Shown in pieces: positions 34,375 through 42,193 of a DNA stretch of 64,000 bases. Numbering within the stretch: the first letter of the stretch is position 1; every line of letters begins with the position of its first letter. This DNA comes from Marinobacter panjinensis (GTDB lineage Bacteria; Pseudomonadota; Gammaproteobacteria; Pseudomonadales; Oleiphilaceae). Location: assembly GCF_005298175.1 (NCBI RefSeq), contig NZ_SZYH01000001.1, forward strand, positions 186,001 through 250,000, given 5' to 3'. The notes under the pieces are model-generated. The model saw nothing but the letters and a program-made list of their open reading frames with translations. It did not search any database and had not been told where the DNA came from. Position numbers and translations under genes: made by a program.

Positions 34375-34800
34375 CCCATAGTCCGTCATCGGGAGTAGGC
34401 TGGTAGTTGGCCAAAACAGAACCTGCCACTACAGGAGGCTGACATGAACCTATTCTGCGCCATTGATCTTCATTCCAACAACAGCGTTGCCGTCATTATT
34501 GACCATCAGGACAACGTTGTTTTCCAACAACGCCTGCCAAACGATATTCAGACTATCGAAGCGGCACTACTTTCTTTTCGGAAGGACCTTCACGGCGTCG
34601 CGGTCGAATCGACCTTCAACCTCCCGAGCACGCTAAGTGCCTGATGCGCCCTGGCCGTGAACCACTGTGAGACTGGCACGCGAGAGCGCTAACCACCTGT
34701 CTGTAACCCTTGGACGCGGTCAGGCACCGATGATTTTTTGAGGTGAAAGCCAGGGGATAGCTCGGTGAGCTATCCTTGATCCTCATGGGTGTCCCAGTTG
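34375..34800 (+). mobile_element. IS110-family element remnant
   Basis: Bounded on the left by a palindromic leader (CAGCCTCCC ... GGGAGTAGGCTG, about 34371-34405) typical before IS110 transposases and on the right by non-coding DNA ending 'cagttgtctgac'. Only the first 60 or so codons of the transposase remain; the central and C-terminal parts, including the serine domain, are gone. Right-hand boundary is approximate. Confidence 0.6.
34444..34644 (+). pseudogene. IS110-family transposase, N-terminal fragment
   Basis: 66 codons: 'MNLFCAIDLHSNNSVAVIIDHQDNVVFQQRLPNDIQTIEAAL' and 'GVAVESTFN', the start of a DEDD transposase (the first aspartate in AIDLH, the glutamate in VEST). After 'ESTFN' the family sequence (normally N-W-Y-W-L-V) is replaced by an unrelated LPSTLSA and a stop. 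An internal deletion has joined the N-terminal part to the element's right end. Not functional. Confidence 0.8.
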
Positions 34801-34807
34801 TCTGACA

Positions 34808-34880
34808 TCTTTACCGCCTTTGTCTACCACATTTCCCCGGCACTCATCGGCAACATTATCGGCGGTACCGGTTTGTTCGC
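34808..34880 (+). pseudogene. FNT transporter gene fragment
   Basis: About 68 of 73 bases match 21769-21841 of the FNT transporter gene (codons for TALIYHISPVLIGNIIGGTG). It reads on in frame into the dispersed repeat. It lies immediately after the IS110 remnant. Confidence 0.8.
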
Positions 34881-34908
34881 TAGCGCACCAAGTGTAAAAA
34901 TATGTAAC
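34870..34908 (+). repeat. Dispersed repeat, copy 2
   Basis: Matches 22351-22389 at about 36 of 39 bases. In frame with the FNT fragment it reads GLFASAPSVKICN. Confidence 0.6.
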
Positions 34909-34955
34909 TGGGCTTTGCAGGGCGGCACCACCATTTAAGACCCGGCAGCCACCAC

Positions 34956-35168
34956 GTCCACCAATCTGTTGCGGAAGGCTTCGAGATATTACGCTCGGAA
35001 CTGATGGAAGACTGTATCCGCCGCAGTTCCGTGAGTAATCAACGCCGACTAAGGGGCCTTCAGTTCGTCATTGAGGCCCTGCTTTGTCAGCAGCGCTCCT
35101 CTGAACCATCGGCACCAGCAAACGCCCGAGCCCTGCATTTCCGGCGGTCCCATTCCTCTGTGGATTAG
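34956..35168 (+). pseudogene. DUF3135-like gene remnant
   Basis: An open frame without a usable start, ending TAG at 35168, reads 'VAEGFEILRSELMEDCIRRSS' and 'NQRRLRGLQFVIEALLCQQRS'. The 'F--LR-EL-E-CI' and 'RRLRGLQF-I' pattern resembles the C-terminal half of DUF3135 proteins. Upstream part and start are missing. Recognised by pattern only. Confidence 0.4.
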
Positions 35169-35278
35169 CGCTTCGAGACTACCGAATACCCCGGTTTTCT
35201 GATCTGTGTCAATGCAGTCGTCGTTGAATGTCCTATCTTGAACTTTAGGCAGTTCTATTCCCGCTACGGGAGGAACCC

Positions 35279-36547
35279 ATGCGGAATCTTGGCGCTTTCT
35301 CAGTTCTTGCTGCTTGTCTATCCTTCTTTATCCCTGCCATTGCCTTGGCATTGTCGGTGGGAACACCGGTGAATCCTGGCCAGTACGATGGTGTCGGCCG
35401 GGTTGACGGCTGTTCTGGTACGCTGATATCGCCGACCCAGGTCTTGACTGCGGCGCACTGCTTTTGCCCCGGCGATAAGCTTGGTGCCTGCAGGACCCGG
35501 GCGGAATTCAAGCTGTTCGATGTGCATCCGGTCGACAACCCGGCAACGACCGTGAACGAGTCGGTCTATTTGACAAACATCACCATCCCCGGCACGTTGC
35601 GTATTCACCCTCAATACAGTCAGCCAACCTGGAATCTGAACGATTTCGCGGTGCTCGACCTCGACGTGCCAGCTCACACCATGGCACTGGGCGTTAGGCC
35701 AATCCCACTTCAGGACCCAAGTGTGCTGCCTCGGCTAGGGGAAACACTCTGGCTCGTTGGGCACGGCCACACCGGAAACGATTGTAAGGGCCCGAGGCAG
35801 AAGCGATGGCTGGCCTTGCCTACCGCCGAAGTTATCGCCCATGCGGTGCGTTTCATCCAACCGGGGAAAAACGCCTGTCCCGGTGACTCGGGTGGCGCGG
35901 TCCTTGATCAAACAGGGCGGCTGGTAGCCGTCATCTCCTGGATCGGAAGGGAAACCAATACCCGGCCCACGCACACCAGCTTTAACTGGATAGCCGGTTT
36001 GCCTGATGCACCCTACGGAAGTTGCGGCTGGTACCCGGTGGGGCCGCAAAAGAGCCACGGTGCCGGCGCGGCCTGGTGCCCCTCAGGACAATTTTTGACT
36101 CAATTCGACCTTGAAGGCGACCGAAGCCTTGATGAACACGATGCGCCGATCGTGGGCCAGGCGCGATGCTGTGCCCCGGCAGCTGCTCCATCCGCCTGGA
36201 ATCAATGCAACTGGGTCCGGGTGGGCCCCCGCAGTCACCAGGCCGGCGGCGCCTGGTGCCCGCCGGGCAGCTACATCACGCAATTTGACCTTGACGGCGA
36301 CCGGGCGCTTAGCGGTCGTGATTCACCGATCGTTGGCCAGGCACTGTGCTGCCGTCACACCGCGCCTTCGATAAACAATTGGGGGTCCACCGCCTGGTGG
36401 CCGGTCGGGTTGCAAGAAAGCCATGGGGTGGGTAAGGCCTGGTGTCCATCGGGTGCCTACCTCGGAGCCTTCGACTTAGACAGCGGCGGACAGCCCCACG
36501 ATTCGCCCTACGTCGGGCAGGCGCTTTGTATCAAACCACGGCCCTAG
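35279..36547 (+). CDS. Secreted trypsin-like protease with three C-terminal repeats
   Basis: A 422-aa protein; strong GGAGG five bases before the ATG. Signal peptide (LAACLSFFIPAIALA). S1 protease domain, residues about 28-245: histidine in 'VLTAAHCFC' (H60), aspartate in 'LNDFAVLDL' (D122), serine in 'PGDSGGAV' (S204). Then three copies of a roughly 50-residue module start near residues 249, 309 and 371, with pattern W-x-x-VG...SH..G.AWCP.G.(Y/F)...FDLDgDR...DSPIVGQA.CC, each with three or four cysteines and Asp-rich 'DLDGDR'. I do not recognise the module. It is 21 bases before the next gene, one operon. Confidence 0.85.
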   Translation: MRNLGAFSVLAACLSFFIPAIALALSVGTPVNPGQYDGVGRVDGCSGTLISPTQVLTAAHCFCPGDKLGACRTRAEFKLFDVHPVDNPATTVNESVYLTNITIPGTLRIHPQYSQPTWNLNDFAVLDLDVPAHTMALGVRPIPLQDPSVLPRLGETLWLVGHGHTGNDCKGPRQKRWLALPTAEVIAHAVRFIQPGKNACPGDSGGAVLDQTGRLVAVISWIGRETNTRPTHTSFNWIAGLPDAPYGSCGWYPVGPQKSHGAGAAWCPSGQFLTQFDLEGDRSLDEHDAPIVGQARCCAPAAAPSAWNQCNWVRVGPRSHQAGGAWCPPGSYITQFDLDGDRALSGRDSPIVGQALCCRHTAPSINNWGSTAWWPVGLQESHGVGKAWCPSGAYLGAFDLDSGGQPHDSPYVGQALCIKPRP

Positions 36548-36568
36548 GAACCAGCGGAGTCAGCCCCA

Positions 36569-37438
36569 ATGTCCAGCGGAAGCCGGCAAGACGGTGGGAA
36601 ACCGGAAAGAAAACCGACGATCTGGCAAAATCCGGCGGTGGTCGCCGCGATCATGGCTTCTCTCATCGGTGGGGTGTTCGGTGTGATCCAAGTGATTATC
36701 CCACTCGCCCAGCAGTGGGGCAGGGAAGACAACGGGGCAGGGACGGTTGTTTCAACGGAGATTGCCACCGACCCCCGTGAACTTATCGTTCAGGCGGATC
36801 GCATGCTCGCGAATACCGAAACCCCCATTAATCTGCGGATCGACCTTATCCGGGCTCTCAAACAAGGCTCCGGTGAGGGTGCGCCTCCGGGCTACCACGA
36901 GGACGCCATCGATATTTTAGTCCGCTATTTGCGGCAGGCCGTGGGCGAACGGCGACATGCCAAAGATGACTTCGGGCTACCCTATCTGCGAAAGGATGAA
37001 TATGGCAACCAGTTCGAGCCGGACCCGCGGATGTCACGGCCCCTCAGTATCGTCGCCGCGCTGGAGGCACTGGATACAATCCGGGATGCCGCACCCACGC
37101 CGGTTGAAGTGCGGATTGGCAACATAGACTTTAGCTATATGAACCTCGCCTTACTGGATCTCTCTAACTTCAACGCTGGGCATTCGAGCTTCAAGTCGGC
37201 CTTTCTCTCGGGCTGCGACTGCCGGGGAACGAATTTTAACAATGGAGATCTGAGCGGCCTTGTCGTCTGGGGCGAGAAACAGGCCAGGTTTGACGGAGCA
37301 ACGTTCAGCAACACCAAGCTTGGCGGCTCGAAATGGGCCAATGTCAATCTGACCGGTGTGGACTTGAGCCGGGCGATCGGCCGCCCAGCCGTGTGGCTGG
37401 ACATCGAGCCCAAGGAAATTCAGGCGATCTTCAGATGA
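36569..37438 (+). CDS. Membrane-anchored pentapeptide-repeat protein
   Basis: A 289-aa protein. After a polar start comes one membrane segment (AVVAAIMASLIGGVFGVIQVIIPLA, residues about 23-48), a helical middle ('DAIDILVRYLRQAVGERRH', 'RPLSIVAALEALDTIRD'), and from about residue 185 pentapeptide-like repeats: 'NIDFSYMNLALLDLSNFNAGHSSFKSAFLSGCDCRGTNFNNGDLSGL', then 'DGATFSNTKLGGSKWANVNLTGVDLSRA', forming a right-handed beta helix. Such proteins often bind partners rather than catalyse. GGAG nine bases upstream; 21 bases after the protease stop, so cotranscribed. Confidence 0.75.
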   Translation: MSSGSRQDGGKPERKPTIWQNPAVVAAIMASLIGGVFGVIQVIIPLAQQWGREDNGAGTVVSTEIATDPRELIVQADRMLANTETPINLRIDLIRALKQGSGEGAPPGYHEDAIDILVRYLRQAVGERRHAKDDFGLPYLRKDEYGNQFEPDPRMSRPLSIVAALEALDTIRDAAPTPVEVRIGNIDFSYMNLALLDLSNFNAGHSSFKSAFLSGCDCRGTNFNNGDLSGLVVWGEKQARFDGATFSNTKLGGSKWANVNLTGVDLSRAIGRPAVWLDIEPKEIQAIFR

Positions 37439-37531
37439 ACGAAAGACCAACCTGCAAAATTTGGGACATTGGCCTTTCAGCACTTTTGATCGTTCTATAC
37501 CAGCAGTGAATTGTCCCGTTCTACGAACCGG

Positions 37532-38278
37532 TTACATGACCCTCGAAAATATCCCGAAGGGTAGAGACTTCAACACGTAGCTCAGCGGTGTCCAGGGCCA
37601 CCAGGGCACATAGGAGCGGCGCTTTTCCGATTCAATGGCCTTCACCAGTGCCTTGACGCCGGTGTCGAGGTCCACGCGGAAGGGTGCATTCTTGGCATCC
37701 CGATTAATATCCGTGAGAATATAGCCGGGTAGAATGTTGCTGACGTTGATGGGTTTGCCCTTGGTATCCAATTGCAGGCCTTCGGCCAATGAGGCCACGG
37801 CGGCTTTGGTGGCGGCGTAGACGTTCAGGGGTCCTCGGAAGCCTCGCACGCCGCTGACCGAAGACATCAATACCAGATGGCCGCTGTTCTGCTCCCTGAA
37901 AATCTCCATGGCCGCCTCGCTCTGGGCAATGGCGGCCACAAAGTTGGTTTCGGCGGTTTGGCGGTTGGCGGTAAAGTGTCCTCGCCCGATCGGTTGGGAG
38001 CTGCCAATGCCGGCGTTAACCACCACCCGGTCAAGACTGCCCAGTTCATCCCGGAAGCCCCGGAACACCTCGAACACCTGGTCGTAATCGCACACGTCCA
38101 GGCCTCGAACGAGAACCCTGATACCAGGGTTGGCCTGCTGTAATTCCCGCTGCAGCGCCTCCAGCTTATCGGCCCGCCGCGCGCAGAGAGCCAGATTGCA
38201 GCCCTTGGCGGCCCACGCGCGCGCCATACCTTCACCGAGACCAGTACTTGCACCGGTAATCAGAATGTTCTTTCGCAT
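37532..38278 (-). CDS. Short-chain dehydrogenase/reductase
   Basis: A 248-aa SDR. 'ILITGASTGLGEGMARAWAAKG' (TGxxxGxG cofactor loop), 'VVNAGIGSS' (NAG), catalytic serine in 'LMSSVSGVRG', and Y-x3-K in 'YAATKAAVASLAEGL'. The 'CARR' after the first strand suggests NADP(H). Substrate not predictable. AAGG eight bases before the ATG. A single gene convergent with the pentapeptide-repeat gene. Confidence 0.87.
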   Translation of the reverse strand: MRKNILITGASTGLGEGMARAWAAKGCNLALCARRADKLEALQRELQQANPGIRVLVRGLDVCDYDQVFEVFRGFRDELGSLDRVVVNAGIGSSQPIGRGHFTANRQTAETNFVAAIAQSEAAMEIFREQNSGHLVLMSSVSGVRGFRGPLNVYAATKAAVASLAEGLQLDTKGKPINVSNILPGYILTDINRDAKNAPFRVDLDTGVKALVKAIESEKRRSYVPWWPWTPLSYVLKSLPFGIFSRVM

Positions 38279-38406
38279 CGTTTATGCCTTGATCCGTCAG
38301 GGTAATTGGTGATCAGACTAACATGATTGGATGCTATCGGAGTTGATGGGAAAATAGATCTGTCCGGGTTTTTTGTGCCTGCGGCTGAGGCTATATTGGA
38401 TAAAAG

Positions 38407-38721
38407 GTGATTGGTTGGCTACGTGAGTCGTTGGCCCCTGGTGGCAACGATGTGCAGCCAATACGAGCCCGGATCGGCTTCCGGGGCGCCTCCCGCTACG
38501 CCCACCCCGCCTATGAAGAGGGCTTTCGGCTGGAATGCCGGGCCATGAAACGGGTACGCGAGGAGATGGGACTGACCAACGTCATCCTGATCGATCAGTT
38601 TGCCCAGCGCTTTGATGGCTTTTCTATCGGATCCAATGATCTCACCCAGCTCACACTTGGCGTGGACCGTGACAGCGACCTTGAAGTGGAAGCGCGCCTG
38701 AAAATATTCGGGAGAACGTGA
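38407..38721 (+). pseudogene. Phosphoenolpyruvate synthase remnant
   Basis: A frame of 104 codons reads '[37 protein letters not shown]' joined directly to '[31 protein letters not shown]'. Both halves match the C-terminal PEP-binding domain of PpsA, but in a normal enzyme about 50 residues lie between them (from memory of E. coli PpsA). The piece lacks the N-terminal and phosphohistidine domains, so it is a scar. The last residues ([11 protein letters not shown]) are unrelated. The intact ppsA must be elsewhere. Confidence 0.82.
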
Positions 38722-38782
38722 TGGTCGATGCTTTCAAAAAACCGCCACTTTTCGCATCTGGGCCGGCAGAATCTCCTGTGAC

Positions 38783-39322
38783 TTACAGGCCCAGCCTTTC
38801 GTTTTCGCGTTGGAAAATGTCACGAATCCTGGCCCCATCAGAGGGCTCTTCTTCAAGTGTTTCCGGGTTCCATTGGCTCCGTCGGGTATCAAAAAAGTCA
38901 CCGCCATAGATGTGAATGCCCCCCGTAAAGCGCTGCAACGGATTGGTCACCGAATGCACTGCGTCTTCACGTAGCATTGTGGTGTCTTTTGCAAACAAGG
39001 CTTCCGCACCGAACGCCTTGATTCCCTCAGGCGTCCTTTTCCAAAAAATATTGTCCTCGCGGCCCGTGTAAATGCCGATGTTGGCCCACATCAGATGATT
39101 ATGTGGCATGAGATTCATCTGCGGCGTCCAGGTGGCAGCGAATATTGTCAGCGTGGGTGAGCTCAGCAATACGTTGAGGCCTGCCTTGTCCGGTTCGCCC
39201 AGCGCGGCCAGTACCGCCGCGGGTTCAGAGACTGCACGGGCAAGGACGTCGTTGATGGCGGCTTGAGCATCGGTCTCCTGGCTGGCAGCAATGCAGTCAG
39301 CAATGAAACGGTCAATATCCAT
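38783..39322 (-). CDS. Cupin-fold metal-dependent protein (COG5553-like)
   Basis: 179 aa from the ATG at 39322, chosen because GGAAGG lies seven bases before it (the ATG six bases earlier is too close). The middle has 'TIFAATWTPQMNLMPHNHLMWANIGIYTGREDNIFWKR' and later 'DAVHSVTNPLQRFTGGIHIYGGDFF', a double-stranded beta-helix with two His-containing motifs as in cysteine-dioxygenase-like cupins. It probably binds iron or another metal; the substrate is unknown. No signal peptide. Isolated gene. Confidence 0.7.
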   Translation of the reverse strand: MDIDRFIADCIAASQETDAQAAINDVLARAVSEPAAVLAALGEPDKAGLNVLLSSPTLTIFAATWTPQMNLMPHNHLMWANIGIYTGREDNIFWKRTPEGIKAFGAEALFAKDTTMLREDAVHSVTNPLQRFTGGIHIYGGDFFDTRRSQWNPETLEEEPSDGARIRDIFQRENERLGL

Positions 39323-39422
39323 AGTCATACCTTCCCTTGAACTCCGTGGCCCGGTATCGAAAAAGACAGATACTGCTTAATATATTTTAGGTTAAATCGA
39401 CATCATCGTTACTATGAAATTT

Positions 39423-39640
39423 TCATTCTCCCCCTGATTGGCGGCGGCGAAATCGGACGCTTCCTGCGTCACCAGCTCGATGCGCTGGGGATCATCACCG
39501 GTTCGTTACAGCGGAGTTTACCGACAGACTTGTACGCGGAAGCCGTGCGACGGGTGATGCAGCCGGGGACCGAGCTGTTCGATCAGGAAACGGTCGATCG
39601 GCTGCGTGGTGAGGTTAAAGTGACGCGGCTACGCTTTTGA
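39423..39640 (+). pseudogene. Unrecognised gene remnant (C-terminal end)
   Basis: An open frame with no start codon ends TGA at 39640 and reads 'LPLIGGGEIGRFLRHQLDALG' and 'DLYAEAVRRVMQPGTELFDQETVDRLRGE'. The codon use and regular amphipathic pattern look like real coding sequence, but I do not recognise the family. It overlaps the 3' end of the thioesterase gene by 12 bases. Left border is uncertain. Confidence 0.35.
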
Positions 39641-40114
39641 GCGGTGAAGAGCCTTATAACGTTCCTCTAACTCAACTCGAATCGCACGACGCTGCTGGCC
39701 GTTAGCAAAGCGCCTGATTTGCTCATCAGTGCCTGGTTTCAGTTTAGGCACTTCAACGGAATTTCCGTTTTCATCAACAGCTACCATAGTGAAAAAGCAA
39801 CTGTTGGTATGTCTGACCAGCTTTTCACGGATGTTTTCCGTGATCACTTTAATGCCCACCTCCATCGAGGTGCGCCCTGTGTAGTTAACGCTGGCCAGAA
39901 AGGTAACCAATTCACCGACATGAATGGGTTGAAGAAACATCACCTGGTCCACGGATAGAGTGACCACATAGGTACCTGCGTAACGGCTGGCGCACGCATA
40001 GGCCACTTCATCCAGACACTTAAGCAAGGTGCCTCCGTGCACGTTGCCAGAAAAGTTGGACTTATCCGGCGTCATCAAAATGGTCATGGTGAGTGTTGTA
40101 GATTCGAGTTCCAT
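39629..40114 (-). CDS. Acyl-CoA thioesterase (hotdog fold, YciA-like)
   Basis: 161 aa from the ATG at 40114 (GAGAG upstream); the open frame further upstream has no family similarity. 'LTMTILMTPDKSNFSGNVHGGTLLKCLDEVAYACASRYAG' is the acyl-CoA hydrolase pattern, with the N-x-x-G-x-x-H-G-G-x-L motif and the catalytic aspartate (D in KCLDE). 'EVGIKVITENIREKLVRHTNSCFFTMVAVDE' is the second half of the hotdog. These enzymes hydrolyse short- to medium-chain acyl-CoA in the cytoplasm. Confidence 0.87.
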   Translation of the reverse strand: MELESTTLTMTILMTPDKSNFSGNVHGGTLLKCLDEVAYACASRYAGTYVVTLSVDQVMFLQPIHVGELVTFLASVNYTGRTSMEVGIKVITENIREKLVRHTNSCFFTMVAVDENGNSVEVPKLKPGTDEQIRRFANGQQRRAIRVELEERYKALHRSKA

Positions 40115-40190
40115 AATGCTCTCGTTTTTATTTGACCATTCAGTATATGCGCAAAAGATGCGGCGGCGTAAAACTGGTTGACGATGCGGT

Positions 40191-40312
40191 TTAACCATCG
40201 GCCTCGTAACTGATCAAATCCACATCTGCGGCCTTGATGCGCAGAGGAACCAGTTCCTGGTAAGCCGGGGAATTGTGCCATCTGACCACGTAGTCCGAAC
40301 CGATATCTGCCA
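40191..40312 (-). pseudogene. Third DUF1330 copy, C-terminal remnant
   Basis: The minus strand reads 'DYVVRWHNSPAYQELVPLR' and 'KAADVDLISYEADG' then TAA, matching the last 37 or so residues of the intact DUF1330 protein (LVPLRTQAADVDLISYEADS). The N-terminal two thirds are absent. It ends next to the stop of the solute-binding protein gene. Confidence 0.8.
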
Positions 40313-40315
40313 CAG

Positions 40316-41128
40316 CTAGTGTCTCTTGATTTTTGAAACGACCAGCTCTGCGGCAATTCCATATCGCTTCAGAATCTCCGCCAGTTCTCCGGACTGTTTC
40401 ATCTCTGTAAGGGTATCAGACAGAATTCGAGCATACCGGGCGGCATTCGGGTTCTGAGGGCTGAAGCCGGTATAGTCTTCGAACGCTTCGGTGGTATGGC
40501 CGGCGATCACCATGGTGTCGCTGATCCCCATCCGGTTGAGCTCATAGAGGGCCGAATACTCACCCTCCAGAAAGGTGGTGATGCGGTTGCTCTGAAGCAT
40601 GCGCAAACCTCTTGCGGTTGTGTTTTCACCATGCACGACATGCACCCGGGAGTCGTTGTCCTGCTCTTCTGCGAGATAGGCGATGAGACCAGGGTCGACG
40701 TAGTGAAAACCTTTGACAATCCCTACCTTCACATTGGTCAGGGAATCCACGCCTGTGTATCGCCAAGATTCGTCTTTGTTAACGAGAAACGCCACCCGTT
40801 GAACCACGGTTGGCTGGTCGGGATACACCAGATCCGGTGCGTAGTCTTTGCCAGCCACAATAATGCCGTCGAAGTTGCCGGCGCGGACGGATTTCACGGC
40901 ACGCGCGTAGGGAAGTGCGTGAATCTCAAGCGTGTATCCGGCTCCGTCAAACGCTTCCCGGACGACGTCTGTCATAAACCCTTCCTTGCCGCCCGCCTTT
41001 GAGGGGTTGCAAGTAAACGGGCAATACTCGATCGTCGCAAAGCGAATTGTCTCAGCCAGAAGGATTGACGGAGAGAAAGCCAGGCTCACCCATCCAAAAA
41101 GCAGCAGACACCACCGGTGTGCCTTCAT
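40316..41128 (-). CDS. Periplasmic solute-binding protein, SBP_bac_3 family
   Basis: A 270-aa protein with a signal peptide (WCLLLFGWVSLAFSPSILLAE). Then 'IRFATIEYCPFTCNPSKAGGKEGFMTDVVREAFDGAGYTLEIHALPYARAVKSVRAGNFDGIIVAG' shows the family 3 (polar amino-acid type) pattern, here with two extra cysteines (C near residues 36 and 40). Ends 'ELAEILKRYGI'. There is no permease or ATPase gene nearby, so it is an orphan; such orphans often act in sensing. The ligand is unknown. Confidence 0.8.
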   Translation of the reverse strand: MKAHRWCLLLFGWVSLAFSPSILLAETIRFATIEYCPFTCNPSKAGGKEGFMTDVVREAFDGAGYTLEIHALPYARAVKSVRAGNFDGIIVAGKDYAPDLVYPDQPTVVQRVAFLVNKDESWRYTGVDSLTNVKVGIVKGFHYVDPGLIAYLAEEQDNDSRVHVVHGENTTARGLRMLQSNRITTFLEGEYSALYELNRMGISDTMVIAGHTTEAFEDYTGFSPQNPNAARYARILSDTLTEMKQSGELAEILKRYGIAAELVVSKIKRH

Positions 41129-41213
41129 ATTTGTAATTCTTTCTGTCAGCTGTTGCCTTTAGCTTAGCGTACGCAGGCCGATTGCAATCCGGTTTTTTCA
41201 TTTGCACGGCGTT

Positions 41214-41378
41214 TTACCGTGGCGGTACCAACACAAACTTTCCGGCGTGAGCTTTCTCCAGAAAAGCAGCGGTCTGCTCCTTGACCGAGACGGCGGGTTT
41301 TGGAGTAGACCAAGGTATCCCCTTCCCGCGCAGAGGAACCATGGCCTGCAGCAAGAGCCGCCCGGAGGGGCAGCTCAT
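41214..41378 (-). CDS. Possible small ORF or dehydrogenase tail
   Basis: A 54-codon frame (ATG at 41378 with AGGA just before it) begins 15 bases after the stop of the secreted protein upstream and ends 'AFLEKAHAGKFVLVPPR'. The end resembles the last strand of quinone oxidoreductase-type proteins (GK-VLVP), so this may be a scrap. Weak support. Confidence 0.25.
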   Translation of the reverse strand: MSCPSGRLLLQAMVPLRGKGIPWSTPKPAVSVKEQTAAFLEKAHAGKFVLVPPR

Positions 41379-41393
41379 TCGTCCTGGTCGCGG

Positions 41394-41945
41394 CTATTCG
41401 CGCGGTCCAAGCGGAACCATGATATGGGCGTACGGAGTGTTCTTCCACATGATGTAGGGGCCACCCACGTTCGGATCGTTGGACATTCCCTCCAGCGTCT
41501 CCTCGGGATGTGGCGCGATAATCATCAGGTGAGGCCCTTCTGTTACCCACGACTCACCCGGGTCCTGGGTGGTATCGAAGGGATCCTCATTATTCGTGGG
41601 AGCATCTCCGCCCAGCATATAGGAGATCCCGACTTTGGTCGTCTCGAACGGGGCTTTGTTGCCGACCGCGTCCAACACCGCCATCCAGGTGGCGTCACTG
41701 CACATGGGCACTTCGAGTTCCGGTGAAATGGAGGGCATGCATGTCCATCCATTTGAGCCCTCTCGAAGGATCGTACCGTCCATGTCCATGATCGTTGCAT
41801 TTTCGCTGACCTGTGCCGGACCTGCCGACATCGCCAACTCTATTTTTTCTTCTTTGGTATCCGCGCCATAGGCCGTTCCAACCGCGACTGTGAAAAGGGA
41901 TACCACGCATGAAAAACCGATACCTAAACGCCTTATCGTATTCAT
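41394..41945 (-). CDS. Secreted protein of unknown function
   Basis: A 183-aa protein with AAGGAG eight bases before the ATG and a signal peptide (FSCVVSLFTVAVGTAYGA). The mature part has 'NATIMDMDGTILREGSNGWTCMPS', two cysteines, 'DATWMAVLDAVGNKAP', 'GISYMLGGDAPTNNEDPFDTT' and 'GPHLMIIAPHPEETLEGMSNDPNVGGPYIMWKNTPYAHIMVPLG'. It has the look of a family found in marine proteobacteria, but I cannot name one. Monocistronic. Confidence 0.65.
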   Translation of the reverse strand: MNTIRRLGIGFSCVVSLFTVAVGTAYGADTKEEKIELAMSAGPAQVSENATIMDMDGTILREGSNGWTCMPSISPELEVPMCSDATWMAVLDAVGNKAPFETTKVGISYMLGGDAPTNNEDPFDTTQDPGESWVTEGPHLMIIAPHPEETLEGMSNDPNVGGPYIMWKNTPYAHIMVPLGPRE

Positions 41946-42136
41946 TGGTCAATCTCCTTTTGCCAATCACTAACCCTCAAAACCAATCTGCTACCGTGCT
42001 ATGTCCGTGTCAAGCGGTTTCGGCCAGTTTCATCCGTTCAGATATCCACGAGCGCAAGTGGCAAGCTGCGACGGCTAATCGAGACACGAAGCGGTCAAAC
42101 GAAGACAACTTCTGGCCGTGTTATTCCTATCCCCAA

Positions 42137-42170
42137 ACAAAAAGGCCCGAAGTTTTCACTCCAGGCCTTC
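42137..42170 (-). terminator. Rho-independent terminator after nrdJb
   Basis: On the minus strand AAGGCC...GGCCTT forms a stem with a 16-base loop followed by TTTTTG. It lies 24 bases beyond the nrdJb stop. Confidence 0.7.
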
Positions 42171-42193
42171 TCGTTACTCACCGGTCAATCATT

